Part shown: positions 48,430-57,468 of the stretch, in pieces | Layout of the letters: each line of letters begins with the position of its first letter | How positions within the stretch are numbered: the first letter of the stretch is position 1 | Origin: Acidovorax delafieldii | GTDB lineage: Bacteria > Pseudomonadota > Gammaproteobacteria > Burkholderiales > Burkholderiaceae_C | Reading direction: 5' to 3' | NCBI GenBank assembly: GCA_002377855.1 | Contig: DFQQ01000002.1 | Location: forward strand, 40,163 to 104,162 | DNA: 64,000 nucleotides | Notes under the pieces: model-generated | What the model saw: only the letters and a program-made list of their open reading frames with translations | Databases searched by the model: none | Told to the model about the DNA's origin: nothing | Program-made: the position numbers and the translations under genes

Positions 48430-49056
48430 ATGACAGCTACAGTTCAAATTCCCGAAAAGCCGATTACGTTGATTGAGGCCGCTCAGTTACTTGCTGGGAC
48501 AGTGAGCAAGGATGACCCGGATGCTGTAACTGGATCGCTCAACTTCATTTTGGAAAAAGCACACAGTGGCAAAGTACGTGGAAGACACCCTCTCACTTTG
48601 GTTCCATTTGATACTGCCGGAATTTTGCCTGCAGACTACGTAAACCTCTTGGTTTTGACGCCAAACGATCTTCGCCAGCTCGCTACTGAATGCGATTTGC
48701 AGGTCGAAGCTGATGATGTTTTGAAATCGGCACATTCCACCCAGGCCACCTTCGCGCCAGCACAGAACACAGAAGCATCCGCGCCCGCGGTGGTCAGCGC
48801 TAGTAATGCGCAAGAAATGCCCATGAAAAAGGCCGCCTTGATTGCTGCGCTCGAACACGAGTGGGAGTCAATTGAGGCAGACCTGAGCGAAGCTACGCGA
48901 AACGGGCTAAAGGCTGCTGCACATGCTGGCACGCACGGGGAATGGCACAAATCTAAAGCCCGCGCATGGGCAGTTAGCAGGGGCAAGATAAAACAAGCTG
49001 CGCCAGAGATTCATCCGGCAATATGGGCTGGAACTGTCACGCGAAACCGACTTTAA
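48430..49056 (+). CDS. hypothetical island protein, 208 aa
   Basis: ATG at 48430. The N-terminal part (ITLIEAAQLLAGTVSKDDPDAVTGSLNFILEKAHSGKVRGRHPLTLVP) reads like an excisionase/HTH-type or phage regulatory protein. An Ala/Ser-rich linker follows, then a C-terminal KKAALIAALEHEWESIEADLSEATRNGLKAAAHAGTHGEWHKSKARAWAVSRGKI found in uncharacterised phage and island proteins. No function can be given. Confidence 0.65.
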   Translation: MTATVQIPEKPITLIEAAQLLAGTVSKDDPDAVTGSLNFILEKAHSGKVRGRHPLTLVPFDTAGILPADYVNLLVLTPNDLRQLATECDLQVEADDVLKSAHSTQATFAPAQNTEASAPAVVSASNAQEMPMKKAALIAALEHEWESIEADLSEATRNGLKAAAHAGTHGEWHKSKARAWAVSRGKIKQAAPEIHPAIWAGTVTRNRL

Positions 49057-49059
49057 GGC

Positions 49060-49160
49060 CTTCCGGCTGAATCCCGAATATCGGGGTTTTGTCGGGCATT
49101 TGTCGGGAAATATCGGGGCTTTGAAAGTTCACCCCACGACACAAATCAACGTGTCGGAAA
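49060..49160. promoter_or_regulatory. iteron-like TATCGGGG/TCGGG repeats and a CGACAC dyad
   Basis: Between the 208-aa gene and the small HTH gene: AATATCGGGG, TTGTCGGG, TTGTCGGG and AATATCGGGG in close succession, followed by CGACAC ... GTGTCG near the ribosome-binding site of the next gene. Could be operator or replication-type iterons. Confidence 0.4.
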
Positions 49161-49168
49161 GGTGAAAA

Positions 49169-49420
49169 ATGCAAACAGCAACAAATCACAGCGTCGAAAC
49201 CCGCCGCGCTGTATCTGAGCCCCAGCCGTTCCCCGCGCTGGAACTGGTCAACCGCCCCACGGTGCCGACCGATCAGGCCGCGCATTACCTGAACCGCCGC
49301 CCGCAGACCTTGCGCACATGGGCTTGCCTGGAGAATGGCCCGCTGCGCCCGCACCGCGTTATGGGCCGCCTTGCCTGGAGCGTGGCAGAAATCCGTGCCG
49401 TACTGGGAGTGGCCGCATGA
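49169..49420 (+). CDS. small HTH (excisionase/AlpA-like) DNA-binding protein
   Basis: An 83-aa protein. Its C-terminal half, TVPTDQAAHYLNRRPQTLRTWACLENGPLRPHRVMGRLAWSVAEIRAVLG, is a MerR-type/HTH_17 DNA-binding unit as in excisionases and AlpA regulators of integrative elements. It likely controls integrase or replication genes. The stop overlaps the start of the next gene (ATGA). Confidence 0.75.
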   Translation: MQTATNHSVETRRAVSEPQPFPALELVNRPTVPTDQAAHYLNRRPQTLRTWACLENGPLRPHRVMGRLAWSVAEIRAVLGVAA

Positions 49421-49806
49421 AAAAAAGTGGCCCCGCGAATGAGGCCAAGGGCATTGGTGACGCTGTTGGTGATTTCACCAAGGATTTGAAAGACACGGCC
49501 GAATACGAGGTAGACCCCTTGTACTGGTGGCGCGACGTGGTTGATGCCGGAACTGGTTCGAATCATGGATTGAGCATCGGCGTAATTTCCAGTTCCGACG
49601 GTGAATTGGTTGAGATTTTCGGAGAGCTGCCTGAACCTTTGAAAAAAGGATTGCGCCGTTGTACCTGCGAGCGTCACCGCGATTGCGCCATCGAATGGTT
49701 AACCCGGCCAGATGGCAAAGGAGTGCGCTATGAGCTTGACGGGCTAAACGATGTTCTCAGGCTGTTGGCAAAGCGGGCAGAACTGATACAGGGAGGTAAT
49801 GCATGA
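49417..49806 (+). CDS. hypothetical island protein, 129 aa
   Basis: MKKSGPANEAKGIGDAVGDF, TKDLKDTAEYEVDPLYWWRD, and a C-terminal part containing GLRRCTCERHRDCAIEWLTRPDGKG. Two close cysteines (CTC) and a third 6 residues later could bind metal. It is coupled by ATGA overlaps to the HTH gene and by 4 bp to the zinc-finger gene, so it is part of the replication operon. Function unknown. Confidence 0.65.
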   Translation: MKKSGPANEAKGIGDAVGDFTKDLKDTAEYEVDPLYWWRDVVDAGTGSNHGLSIGVISSSDGELVEIFGELPEPLKKGLRRCTCERHRDCAIEWLTRPDGKGVRYELDGLNDVLRLLAKRAELIQGGNA

Positions 49807-50261
49807 GTTTCGACCGCGCCAGATTGCCTGACCCAGTGGACTACTATGAAGCCCAGGGCCTCCAGTTCCGCGAGCGCCGGGGTAAATGGCGGACCACGGA
49901 ATGCCGGTTTCATGGTGGATCCGACAGCCTGCGCGTGAACGTTCATACGGAGGGATTCATCTGCATGGCTGGCTGTGGTGCGCGTGGCGGGGATGTGCTG
50001 GCCTACGAAATGGCCATAGCGGGAACGGACTTTCCAACTGCCGCCCGTACCCTCGGTGCTTGTGTAGACGATGGCAAGCCTAGTCCCAGGAAACCCAGTC
50101 CATTTACCGCCCGTGATGCCCTGGACGTGCTGCGGGCTGAAGCCGTTTTGGTGGCCGTTGCAGCTGGTAACCTGGCCCAAGGCGTAGTCCTGTCCGATGC
50201 TGACCGCAAGCGCCTGCTGAAGGCTACCGCCCGTGTTCAAACTATCGCGGAGGTGGCATGA
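49803..50261 (+). CDS. CHC2-type zinc-finger protein (primase-like)
   Basis: A 152-aa protein whose first 75 residues look like the zinc-binding domain of DnaG-type primases: PVDYYEAQGLQFRERRGKWR, TTECRFHGGSDSLRVNVHTE, GFICMAGCGARGGDVLAYEM (C-x2-H and C-x3-C ligands). The rest is an Ala-rich helical region. It probably supplies the primase zinc finger for the following P4-type helicase/primase, which overlaps it by 4 bp. Confidence 0.82.
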   Translation: MSFDRARLPDPVDYYEAQGLQFRERRGKWRTTECRFHGGSDSLRVNVHTEGFICMAGCGARGGDVLAYEMAIAGTDFPTAARTLGACVDDGKPSPRKPSPFTARDALDVLRAEAVLVAVAAGNLAQGVVLSDADRKRLLKATARVQTIAEVA

Positions 50262-51744
50262 GCTTTTCAGACCATGACCGCTTGACTAAAGCACAGGCAC
50301 GCATTGACGCCGCCCGTGCCATGCGAGTACCCCACAGGCCAGCCCCAGCAATGCCTGCGATGGACGAGCAAAGCGCTGATGTAGTCGTATCGGCATTTGA
50401 GCGTAGTGCGGCAACGCCTGTTGTCGGGCGGTTGCAGAACCTTCAACCGCCCAGGTTTTCTGATGATGACCTTGCCAATCAATTCGTGGTGCAGGCCGAC
50501 AAGAATTTGCGATGGAGTCCGGGGCTTGGGTGGATGCTGTTCAATGGGACCATCTGGAGCCGTGACGAATCTCTGTATCACTACGAGTTGGCCCGCCTGG
50601 TCTGTCGTGCTGCTGCGGCGAGTATTGGGGTGGACAAAGAAACCGAAGCAAAGCGGATCGCCTCTGCCAAGACCCGAAACGCAGTGGTGGCGCTTGCACA
50701 GGCTGACCGCAGCATGGTTGTTCCTGTGCACGAGTGGGACGCTACGCCGATGTTGCTCAATACGCCGGCAGGTATTGTGGACTTGCAAACGGGGCAGATT
50801 CGAGGGCGGGATTTGGAATACTTGACACAGGCGGTTGCCATCGCGCCGGACTTTCATGCTGAATGCCCCCGATGGATGCGTTTCATGGATCAAGTCTTTC
50901 TCGGTGACAAGGACATGATCGAGTTCATGCAGCGGTCTATGGGATATTGGCTGAGTGGGAGTGTGCGGGAACAGGTGATTCACTTTCTCTACGGGCAGGG
51001 GAGTAATGGTAAGTCTGTCCTGTCGGACTTTGTGAAGTGGATCGTTGGTGGCTACGGCGTCAAACTTTCGGCCACGGCGTTGATGCAATCCAGAAGTGAA
51101 CGCCATCCAACTGAGCTTGCACAACTGCGCGGTAAACGACTGGCGCTGTCGTCAGAGTTGGGAGAAAGCGATTACTTCAACGAGGCTCTTTTGAAAGAGC
51201 TGACAGGTGATGCCACTCTAAGCGCGCGTTTTATGCGGGGAGATTTTTTCGAATTCCCGCAGACCCAAAAGCATTTGATTGTCGGCAACTTCAAGCCTCG
51301 CTTGCGTGGCGGGGATCAAGCCATCGCACGAAGGATGCTATTGATCCCATTCAAAGCGACTTTCAAGGGCGCCGACAAGGATATGGGGCTGCTCGATAAG
51401 CTGAAAGCCGAAGGGCCTGCCATCCTGGCATGGATGATTCAAGGCGCTGTGAAGTGGCACGCCGATGGCTTGGTGATCCCGGACTCCGTGCGTAATGCGA
51501 CTGCTGAATATATGGCTGACCATGACGACCTTGGACTATGGATTGCCGAGGCCTGGTTCTGGAGGGCAGGGCCAAGGCCAAGGAGTTGTATGCCAATTTT
51601 TTCGATTGGAAAAAGGCACGGGGAGAGAACCCGCCCAGCCAAACCGCATGGGGCACTCGATTGGGGGCGCTGCCCGGCATCGGAAAGGCCAACTCCAATG
51701 GCATTGTCTATACGGGCATTCGGTTGGCTGGGCCACCCTTTTAA
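50258..51744 (+). pseudogene. P4-type phage/plasmid primase-helicase, frameshifted near its C-terminus
   Basis: Superfamily III helicase (D5_N/DUF5906 type). The frame carries LGWMLFNGTIWSRDE, MLLNTPAGIVDLQTGQ, MQRSMGYWLSGSVREQVIHF and the Walker A GQGSNGKSVLSD, then LSSELGESDYFNEALLKELTG and FKATFKGADK. After HDDLGLWIAE (about 51550) the first frame loses homology and runs to 51760. The family's ending (LVLEGRAKAKELYANFFDWK, KARGENPPSQTAWG, SNGIVYTGIRL) continues in the other frame to 51744. A single-base deletion near 51545-51555 explains it. The Walker A survives, so partial function is possible. Confidence 0.85.
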
Positions 51745-51767
51745 GTGCTGCGTTGCTTGACCACGTA

Positions 51768-51795
51768 CTGGGCTTGTAGGCCCGGTTTTTGTTTT
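51768..51795 (+). terminator. terminator-like hairpin after the primase gene
   Basis: CTGGGC ... GCCCGG (one G-U pair) followed by TTTTTGTTTTT. Ends the island replication operon. Confidence 0.6.
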
Positions 51796-51796
51796 T

Positions 51797-51902
51797 GGAA
51801 GGGTTGGAATAGTTCTCCCGTTTGAGACGTATATGTGTATGTGCGCGTGACGCGTGTAAAAAACCCATACGTGTGATATGAGGCAACTGTTCCAACCCTT
51901 CC
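51797..51902. repeat. long-range inverted repeat downstream of the primase gene
   Basis: GGAAGGGTTGGAA (51797-51809) and TTCCAACCCTTCC (51890-51902) are perfect complements, extending to 17 of 18 bases. They enclose an 80-bp GT/AC-rich centre with further small dyads. It may be an origin/cruciform or a structured RNA. Confidence 0.6.
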
Positions 51903-52028
51903 AGGTTGGCAAGGAAGCTAGTGCCGTGCCACTGCTGGCGCATAACCCTCCCCACCCAGTGCCAGCACTGCCCCCAGTCGTGAATCGATACTGCACCCAA
52001 CCAGTTACGAATTTTGAAAGGCACAAAC

Positions 52029-52613
52029 ATGGCCCGACCTGCTAATCACCAGCGCGACGAGGCGATAAGCCTGCTTCGCAGCCTGACCTCCCAGCACGGC
52101 AGAAAGGAGGGCGCACGGCTGGCGCGAGAGCAATTCCCGCATGTGCCCGCTGGAACGTGGGGCCGCTGGCGTCAAATGGCTGTGGGCAATGCTGCTGGCG
52201 CTGACGCCCAGGCGCTGAACAGCCTGGCCGCTCAAGTCCGGCGTAGCATTCCACCACCTGAAGCCCTGACCGCGGGCGCTGTCACTGGCGTGCGGCGAGC
52301 GCTGGATTTTTGGAATGAGCTGGATTCGCTACTCGCAGATGCTGACTTGCTGCGCAGCTATGCGCTGGCGACGGGGGCGGACGGACGTATTAAGGTCCGG
52401 GTGCCGCGTGCCTTGGTGGACTCCGCGAACATGCGCCGCGATCTCTTGAAGCTGGCTCTGGCCCAAGCTGAAACGGCATGGTCCGTTGAGCGGGCACAGA
52501 CTTTCTTTGATGCCGTAATAGCTGAAGTGGGGGCAGAGTCCGTAGAGTGCCAGCACCGCATTGTGGCCCGGCTGCGCAATGTGGGTGGAGAGGCGGCCGC
52601 TCGTGGTTTCTGA
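52029..52613 (+). CDS. hypothetical island protein with HTH-like N-terminus, 194 aa
   Basis: Start ATG at 52029 after GAAAGG. The first 60 residues (NHQRDEAISLLRSLTSQHGRKEGARLAREQFPHVPAGTWGRWRQMA) look like a helix-turn-helix. The middle and end are helical and Ala-rich (LLADADLLRSYALATGADGR, ALAQAETAWSVERAQTFFDAVIAEV). The general layout is like small terminase or DNA-packaging subunits, but I cannot assign it. Convergent with the 84-aa gene. Confidence 0.6.
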   Translation: MARPANHQRDEAISLLRSLTSQHGRKEGARLAREQFPHVPAGTWGRWRQMAVGNAAGADAQALNSLAAQVRRSIPPPEALTAGAVTGVRRALDFWNELDSLLADADLLRSYALATGADGRIKVRVPRALVDSANMRRDLLKLALAQAETAWSVERAQTFFDAVIAEVGAESVECQHRIVARLRNVGGEAAARGF

Positions 52614-52619
52614 GGTCGC

Positions 52620-52874
52620 CTACAGTGCCAGCACTTGGCGTGCCTGCGCAATGACCTGTAGTAGCCTGCCACGCTCCTCGAGCATGTCCGTGTAGCGCAG
52701 CTGCGCCTTGTCGTTGGCGATTCCGGCTGCCCACTCCGACTTTATCTTGCCCTCAATGTCGGCCAGCAGCGCCTCGGCGCGCGCCAGTATCGTGCGCTCC
52801 ATGGCCTCGGTCTGCGCCGCCATGGCGGCCAGTTCGCCAAGCTGGCGGCGCGTGTCCTCGATGTGCTGGTTCAT
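52620..52874 (-). CDS. small coiled-coil protein, hypothetical (84 aa)
   Basis: ATG at 52874: MNQHIEDTRRQLGELAAMAA, QTEAMERTILARAEALLADI, EGKIKSEWAAGIANDKAQLR and onward, almost entirely helical coiled coil. The ATG overlaps the TGA of the upstream fragment (ATGA), so it was the downstream gene of a two-gene unit whose first gene is cut. Function unknown. Confidence 0.6.
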   Translation of the reverse strand: MNQHIEDTRRQLGELAAMAAQTEAMERTILARAEALLADIEGKIKSEWAAGIANDKAQLRYTDMLEERGRLLQVIAQARQVLAL

Positions 52875-53010
52875 TTGCGCACCTCTGATAGGCACATCGA
52901 TCGCATGGCCGGGTTCTGAATGCTGTAGCACTGCCCCGGCTGCCGGTGCGCCCGCGCCAGGCAGTAGGTGCGCGCGTCGGCGTCAGCGATGTTGTAGCAG
53001 GCGAAACGAT
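52871..53010 (-). pseudogene. 3' fragment of a Cys-rich small-protein gene
   Basis: Frame on the minus strand reads DRFACYNIADADARTYCLAR, AHRQPGQCYSIQNPAMRSMC, LSEVRK-stop. The repeated CYxI-D-A-D-xRxxC pattern is familiar from small uncharacterised proteins of phages and plasmids. No start codon is seen before the sequence runs into the WYL-type gene at about 53010, so the 5' end appears to be missing. Confidence 0.5.
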
Positions 53011-53886
53011 CTGTCTGCCGCCCAGCGCCAGCGGCTGGCCTACATTGAGTTTCGCGTGTGGTTCTTCGGCGAAGTGACGCGCAAGGATGTGCTGGACCGC
53101 TTTGGTTTGGCCACAGCGGCGGGCACGCGCGATATGGTTTTGTACCGTGATCTGGCGCCCAACAACGTGGCGTACGAGGGCAAGGTCTATCGCTATCAGC
53201 CCACCTTCACGCCCTTGTTTGAACACCAGGCGGAGCGCGTGCTGGCGATGTTGACGGCCGGCTTTGGCGAGGGTGAGCCTCCATCCATGGCGGAATCATT
53301 GCCCCATGCAGTACCGGCTCGGCTGAACCAGCCACCTTTGGACATCCTCGCAGCCGTAACGCGCGCCATCCATGGTGGATACCCGCTGCGACTCACTTAT
53401 CACTCGATGAAAACGGGGGCAGTTGCCCGCGAGATCGTGCCCCATGCGCTCGTGGATTCCGGCTTGCGCTGGCATGTGCGTGCCTATGACCGAACCAAGG
53501 GTGAGTTCCGCGACCTGGTGCTGACTCGCATGGAGAACATTGAGCCCTTTGAGAACCAATCAACGGTCAATCCTGTGCAATCGCATGAACTGCCCGCGGC
53601 CGATGCTCAGTGGCAAAAAGAGATCAACCTTGATTTGCTGCCACACCCCGCCCATCCGCACCCTTCATCTATTGCGCGCGACTTTGGCATGGGGGCACCA
53701 GGGGCACTACGGGTTACTTTGCGTGCTGCTGTGGCGGGATACGTGCTGCGCCAATGGCAGGTTGATTGCTCACATGATGCGCGTCTTAGAGGGCGCGAGT
53801 TTAGGCTATGGCTGGCAGATACAGCCCAGCTCAACGGAGTAGACAACGCGGTGTTAGCGCCCGGCTTCGTGAAGGGAGGGGCGTAA
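53011..53886 (+). pseudogene. WYL-domain transcriptional regulator lacking its start codon
   Basis: From LSAAQRQRLAYIEFRVWFFG onward this is a WYL-family regulator. A winged HTH (EVTRKDVLDRFGLATAAGTRDMVLYRDLAP) is followed by the WYL domain (GGYPLRLTYHSMKTGAVAREIVPHALVDSGLRWHVRAYDR, ENIEPFE) and a C-terminal WCX-like part. Members of this subgroup (BrxR/CapW-like) often regulate defence islands. No ATG, GTG or TTG precedes LSAAQ in frame. The bases just before (GCGAAACGAT) could encode the usual A-K-R in another frame, so a 2-nt indel or a deletion junction removed the start. Confidence 0.75.
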
Positions 53887-54006
53887 TTCATGGCTACTTA
53901 GCTGTTGACGCCTCTAGGCTGGCAGCTGCCGTTCTGATTTGCGTCGGCAATGTCAGTTTTCGCTTTCAAACGCGACATTGAAAGACAAGCAAACAAGTTC
54001 GCCGCA

Positions 54007-56058
54007 TCAGGCCCTTAGCATCAAACGCACGTTCTCGAATTGCTCGTCCGCAAATACATCCATCCAGATCTGCTCCGGGGTGGGCGTTGACAGCACGATA
54101 CCGAAAGACCAAAGCACGCGCTCGACGTGACTGCCGAGGAGTACAAGGTCGGAGTCTCCTGCGATGTCCTTATGGGAGGCAAAGAAGCGCCCTAGGTCAA
54201 GAGAAAGGAGCTCGAACCAGTCGCCTAGGCTGACTGCCTTCAGTATCTCAATGCTCTTGCTGGCCTCCCACCGGCCAACTTCACTGCAAGTAGCCGCGCA
54301 TGCACTCGCTGTGGCGCAAAGCATTTGCTCCACATGCCAAAGCGCTGGAAGCAGAGCTGCATCCACATCCCGGTGCTGAATGAAGTGCAAACGTGCATCG
54401 GTAATCCCCTGAAAACAAGCGGCCAGAGTCTGGCTATAGAGATCGTCGGCGGCTGCGAAATCCTCGTCCGGCATCAGGCTAACCCCCGACAACCGACCAC
54501 CGAAGTAATGCGAGCAGAAGAGGTGTGCAATGCGCAAATCAATCGCCTCAAGCGGCGGCCTCTGTCGTTGCAATGTTTCCTGGGGAATCTTAGAGATCAC
54601 CGCAGCGTAGTACGCCGCCCGTCCTGCTTGGTGACGAATCAGTGCTGCTGCAGCGCGGGCACGCGGATGCCCCTTGGTGACTAGATTGACAGCTTGCGTA
54701 GTGACGAAGAGTTGGCAGGAGACTCCGTCTTGGCTCGCATTCACATGGCAGGTGCCTAGCTGCACAGCTTGAGCGGTGTAGTCGTTCACAAGCACTCCGC
54801 GCTCGCGCAGGGAACGCATTATGTTGTCCGCAATGACGATGGTTTCAACGATTCGCAAACCAGCCTGCAGTTCAGGTGCGCTCATCAGATTGCGAACAGT
54901 GGCCTGTGCCTTGCCGCTCTTGCGACTCGATGGCTCGAACTTGATGGGAACCTTGACCAGTTCCGGCACTTGACCATTGGTTTTTTGCGATTCGCCACTA
55001 CTGTCAGGTGCGTCGAACGCCTGCTCCTTAACCAAACTGTCAACGTACTTGGAAACTGTGCTTCCGAGGAACTGCGCGGCTTCGGCCGTTTGCACGTCGA
55101 CGTGCGAACTGATAAAGAAGTTCAAAGAACACTGGGCGAGAGAGCGATTTAGAGATGTCACATCGACCTCTGGATCACTGAAGCTGCCCACCAGCACTTT
55201 TGTGTAGCAAATAGGCATCACTACTCCCGCGAGTTCATCGTCGCTCAAGAGTGAATACGGCAACATCTCCCGGAAGTCCGATGTTTTTGATCCCACCGCG
55301 AGGCAATCTGGGAGTATCAAGTGACTCGGAGGTTCAACCCCGATGATTTTCCAGTTCATCGCCTTCAGGCGTTCCACGCGAGGCGGTGGCGCCATATTTC
55401 TATCCAGTGCTTTGCTGTGTCCGCTGAAAATCATCTGGGGAACTCTATCGAGCAGTATCCCGAGTTGTTGCAAAAACATCGTGGCCATGGCCGGAAACAT
55501 CTCGGGAAACTTCTCTCGTGCTCGGAAGTGCACCAGCTTTGCAAGCGCCTTTCTGCCGCTTTCGGGAATAGCTCCAAACTGAAGAAGAAGTTCTTCTTCA
55601 ATCAACTTGATCAGAGCCGCCTCCGATTGGAGTGAGTCAACTTCGAGAAAGGCGCGCGCGGTCTCGTCGCTGCGCATAGCGTCTGTGAGACTATCCAAAA
55701 TCTGGGTGGCGATAGCGGAGGAACTGTCCCTGAAGAAGGCAGAACGGATTGACAGATGAACGACCACCGCTGCTGCCACGTGTGAGTCAACAGGCCCGAC
55801 TGGGGCCTCACGCAGCGCTGCGATGGCGGGGGACAAGACTAAGCGCTCATAGGTCGTGATCTTGTCATCGAGCGATTGCTCGGCTGATGGCTCGGAGTAG
55901 AAGTCTCGCTGCGCCGCAACTCCCTCGGTTGAAGAATGATAGGGCTCTTGTCCTTTCTTAAAGACATACACCTGTGTCTTCTTCCCCTTGGCCACCCCAA
56001 AGCCGCGTTGAAGGGCTTGCGGAATGAAATGCTGCTTTCGACCTGCCATTTTGTTCAT
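54007..56058 (-). CDS. DUF4238-domain protein, 683 aa
   Basis: Begins MNKMAGRKQHFIPQALQRGF, the DUF4238 start motif (H-x-I/V-P-x3-L-x-x-F). GAGGAG on the minus strand 4 nt before the ATG at 56058 decides the start. The first 300 residues match the family layout; the second half (for example DIAGDSDLVLLGSHVERVLW) is not recognised. Codon usage and GC are lower than in the core genes, which suggests foreign origin. DUF4238 proteins are uncharacterised but recur in accessory and defence-type islands (impression, not a search). Confidence 0.75.
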   Translation of the reverse strand: MNKMAGRKQHFIPQALQRGFGVAKGKKTQVYVFKKGQEPYHSSTEGVAAQRDFYSEPSAEQSLDDKITTYERLVLSPAIAALREAPVGPVDSHVAAAVVVHLSIRSAFFRDSSSAIATQILDSLTDAMRSDETARAFLEVDSLQSEAALIKLIEEELLLQFGAIPESGRKALAKLVHFRAREKFPEMFPAMATMFLQQLGILLDRVPQMIFSGHSKALDRNMAPPPRVERLKAMNWKIIGVEPPSHLILPDCLAVGSKTSDFREMLPYSLLSDDELAGVVMPICYTKVLVGSFSDPEVDVTSLNRSLAQCSLNFFISSHVDVQTAEAAQFLGSTVSKYVDSLVKEQAFDAPDSSGESQKTNGQVPELVKVPIKFEPSSRKSGKAQATVRNLMSAPELQAGLRIVETIVIADNIMRSLRERGVLVNDYTAQAVQLGTCHVNASQDGVSCQLFVTTQAVNLVTKGHPRARAAAALIRHQAGRAAYYAAVISKIPQETLQRQRPPLEAIDLRIAHLFCSHYFGGRLSGVSLMPDEDFAAADDLYSQTLAACFQGITDARLHFIQHRDVDAALLPALWHVEQMLCATASACAATCSEVGRWEASKSIEILKAVSLGDWFELLSLDLGRFFASHKDIAGDSDLVLLGSHVERVLWSFGIVLSTPTPEQIWMDVFADEQFENVRLMLRA

Positions 56059-56337
56059 GCTCCTCGTGCGTAAATATCCAGCGCCAAGTCTTTCCCCCGA
56101 ATGTCTGCTTCCAGCCATCGACACCGCCGAGCTGCCATTTGAGAGTCAGTATTTGATCGCTTTGGGAAACATCTTTGTCTCCCCGCCCTTCGAGGACTCT
56201 GCCATTCAGCAACAATAGTAAGCACGCCAAAGAATCAACGAATGAGCGAGCAGTAAATGCCTCCGGCTGACAACAATTTAGGAACAAGCACTTTGGCCAG
56301 CGGGCCCGCAGGTATGGTGAGGCATTGATCGAATGTA

Positions 56338-57216
56338 TTGACGGCGAATCATGAGCTACAAAAAAATCACAGCCCTCACGAAAAGCCCGTCATCAAGGAT
56401 GACAAAGGACGCAAGGTTAGCAACCCCAATAGGATCACGACCAACCATCACGTCATACCGGTTGCGCATCTCAGGGAATGGTTGGGCTCGAATCAGCTGC
56501 TGAATGTCTTTGATCGCCAGGTTGAGGCCTGGACGACGCCCGACCTGGACAATGCCTTCACGGTCCAGCGTCTCTGGGACCAGCAGACGGAGGTAGATTT
56601 ACTCGGTTCTAACGAACGCAATTACCAAAACCAGGTCGATCGGATCGAGAAAGGCCTGCCGATCGAACAGCACGACCATATCTCCGCATACTTCGTTATG
56701 CTGACCGTGCGCCACTCTGTGGCCCAGCGGCGTCGTCCCGATGAGGCCTCGATCCTGGAGGACATGTCAGAGCCGCTCTCCCAGGAACGGCTCGAGGAGA
56801 TCGAGTTGGAGAATCTCGGCTCGCCAGCGTCTTACGTGTCCCCGGGGGGCGCGGGTAGCCAGGCGATGGCGCGTAGCATCGTCGCCATGGCCATGAACAT
56901 TGAGTTCATTCGGCATGTGGGGCGTTTTGCGGAGGTGCGGTGGACGCCGGTGGAGATGGGTGCAGTTGATGCCATCCTGCCCGACTCGGTGGCGCGCCTG
57001 GAACGAAGGCATGTGGTGCTGCTGCCGATGTCGCCGAGAGTCGTATTGGTCGGATCGCGTGGCAACAGCCTGATCGCCGCGCAAAATCGGTACACCCCAG
57101 CGGTCATTAACTGCATGCTCTGGCTCTCGGCTGAGAGGCGTTTTGTGGTGACAAAGCGCACGCGCGATGCGGCCCCGTCCTGGCTTCTGGGCCAGCCACC
57201 TCGGCGATTGCGCTGA
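56338..57216 (+). CDS. DUF4238-like protein, 292 aa (TTG start or broken 5' end)
   Basis: A second protein with the family start motif (NRITTNHHVIPVAHLREWLG, NQLLNVFDRQVEAWTTPDLD, NAFTVQRLWDQQTEVDL) and a helical remainder (HDHISAYFVMLTVRHSVAQR). The only in-frame start before the motif is a TTG at 56338. An ATG at 56351 is in a different frame, so a 1-nt indel upstream of the motif is possible. It is divergent from the 683-aa DUF4238 gene across a 279-bp gap with no further gene. Confidence 0.6.
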   Translation: MTANHELQKNHSPHEKPVIKDDKGRKVSNPNRITTNHHVIPVAHLREWLGSNQLLNVFDRQVEAWTTPDLDNAFTVQRLWDQQTEVDLLGSNERNYQNQVDRIEKGLPIEQHDHISAYFVMLTVRHSVAQRRRPDEASILEDMSEPLSQERLEEIELENLGSPASYVSPGGAGSQAMARSIVAMAMNIEFIRHVGRFAEVRWTPVEMGAVDAILPDSVARLERRHVVLLPMSPRVVLVGSRGNSLIAAQNRYTPAVINCMLWLSAERRFVVTKRTRDAAPSWLLGQPPRRLR

Positions 57217-57468
57217 AAGAATCAAACCGGCTAGGGGCCTCCGCACATGGAGCCAAGTTGAGCCGCATCAGCTCACGTACATAAAAGAGCGGCCAGCTGC
57301 GTCGGGGAATATGTTCACACGGAAATCGACAGCTAGCTACTCCCCGCGCGAATCGCATTACTGCCGGGACAAAGTGCCTGATCTGCAGCAGTAGCGTCGT
57401 CGACTCCCATCGGTCCGCCCCCTGCGCAGTCCAAGTGTGACGTGCGTCGGCACAGCTATATTGGCGCG

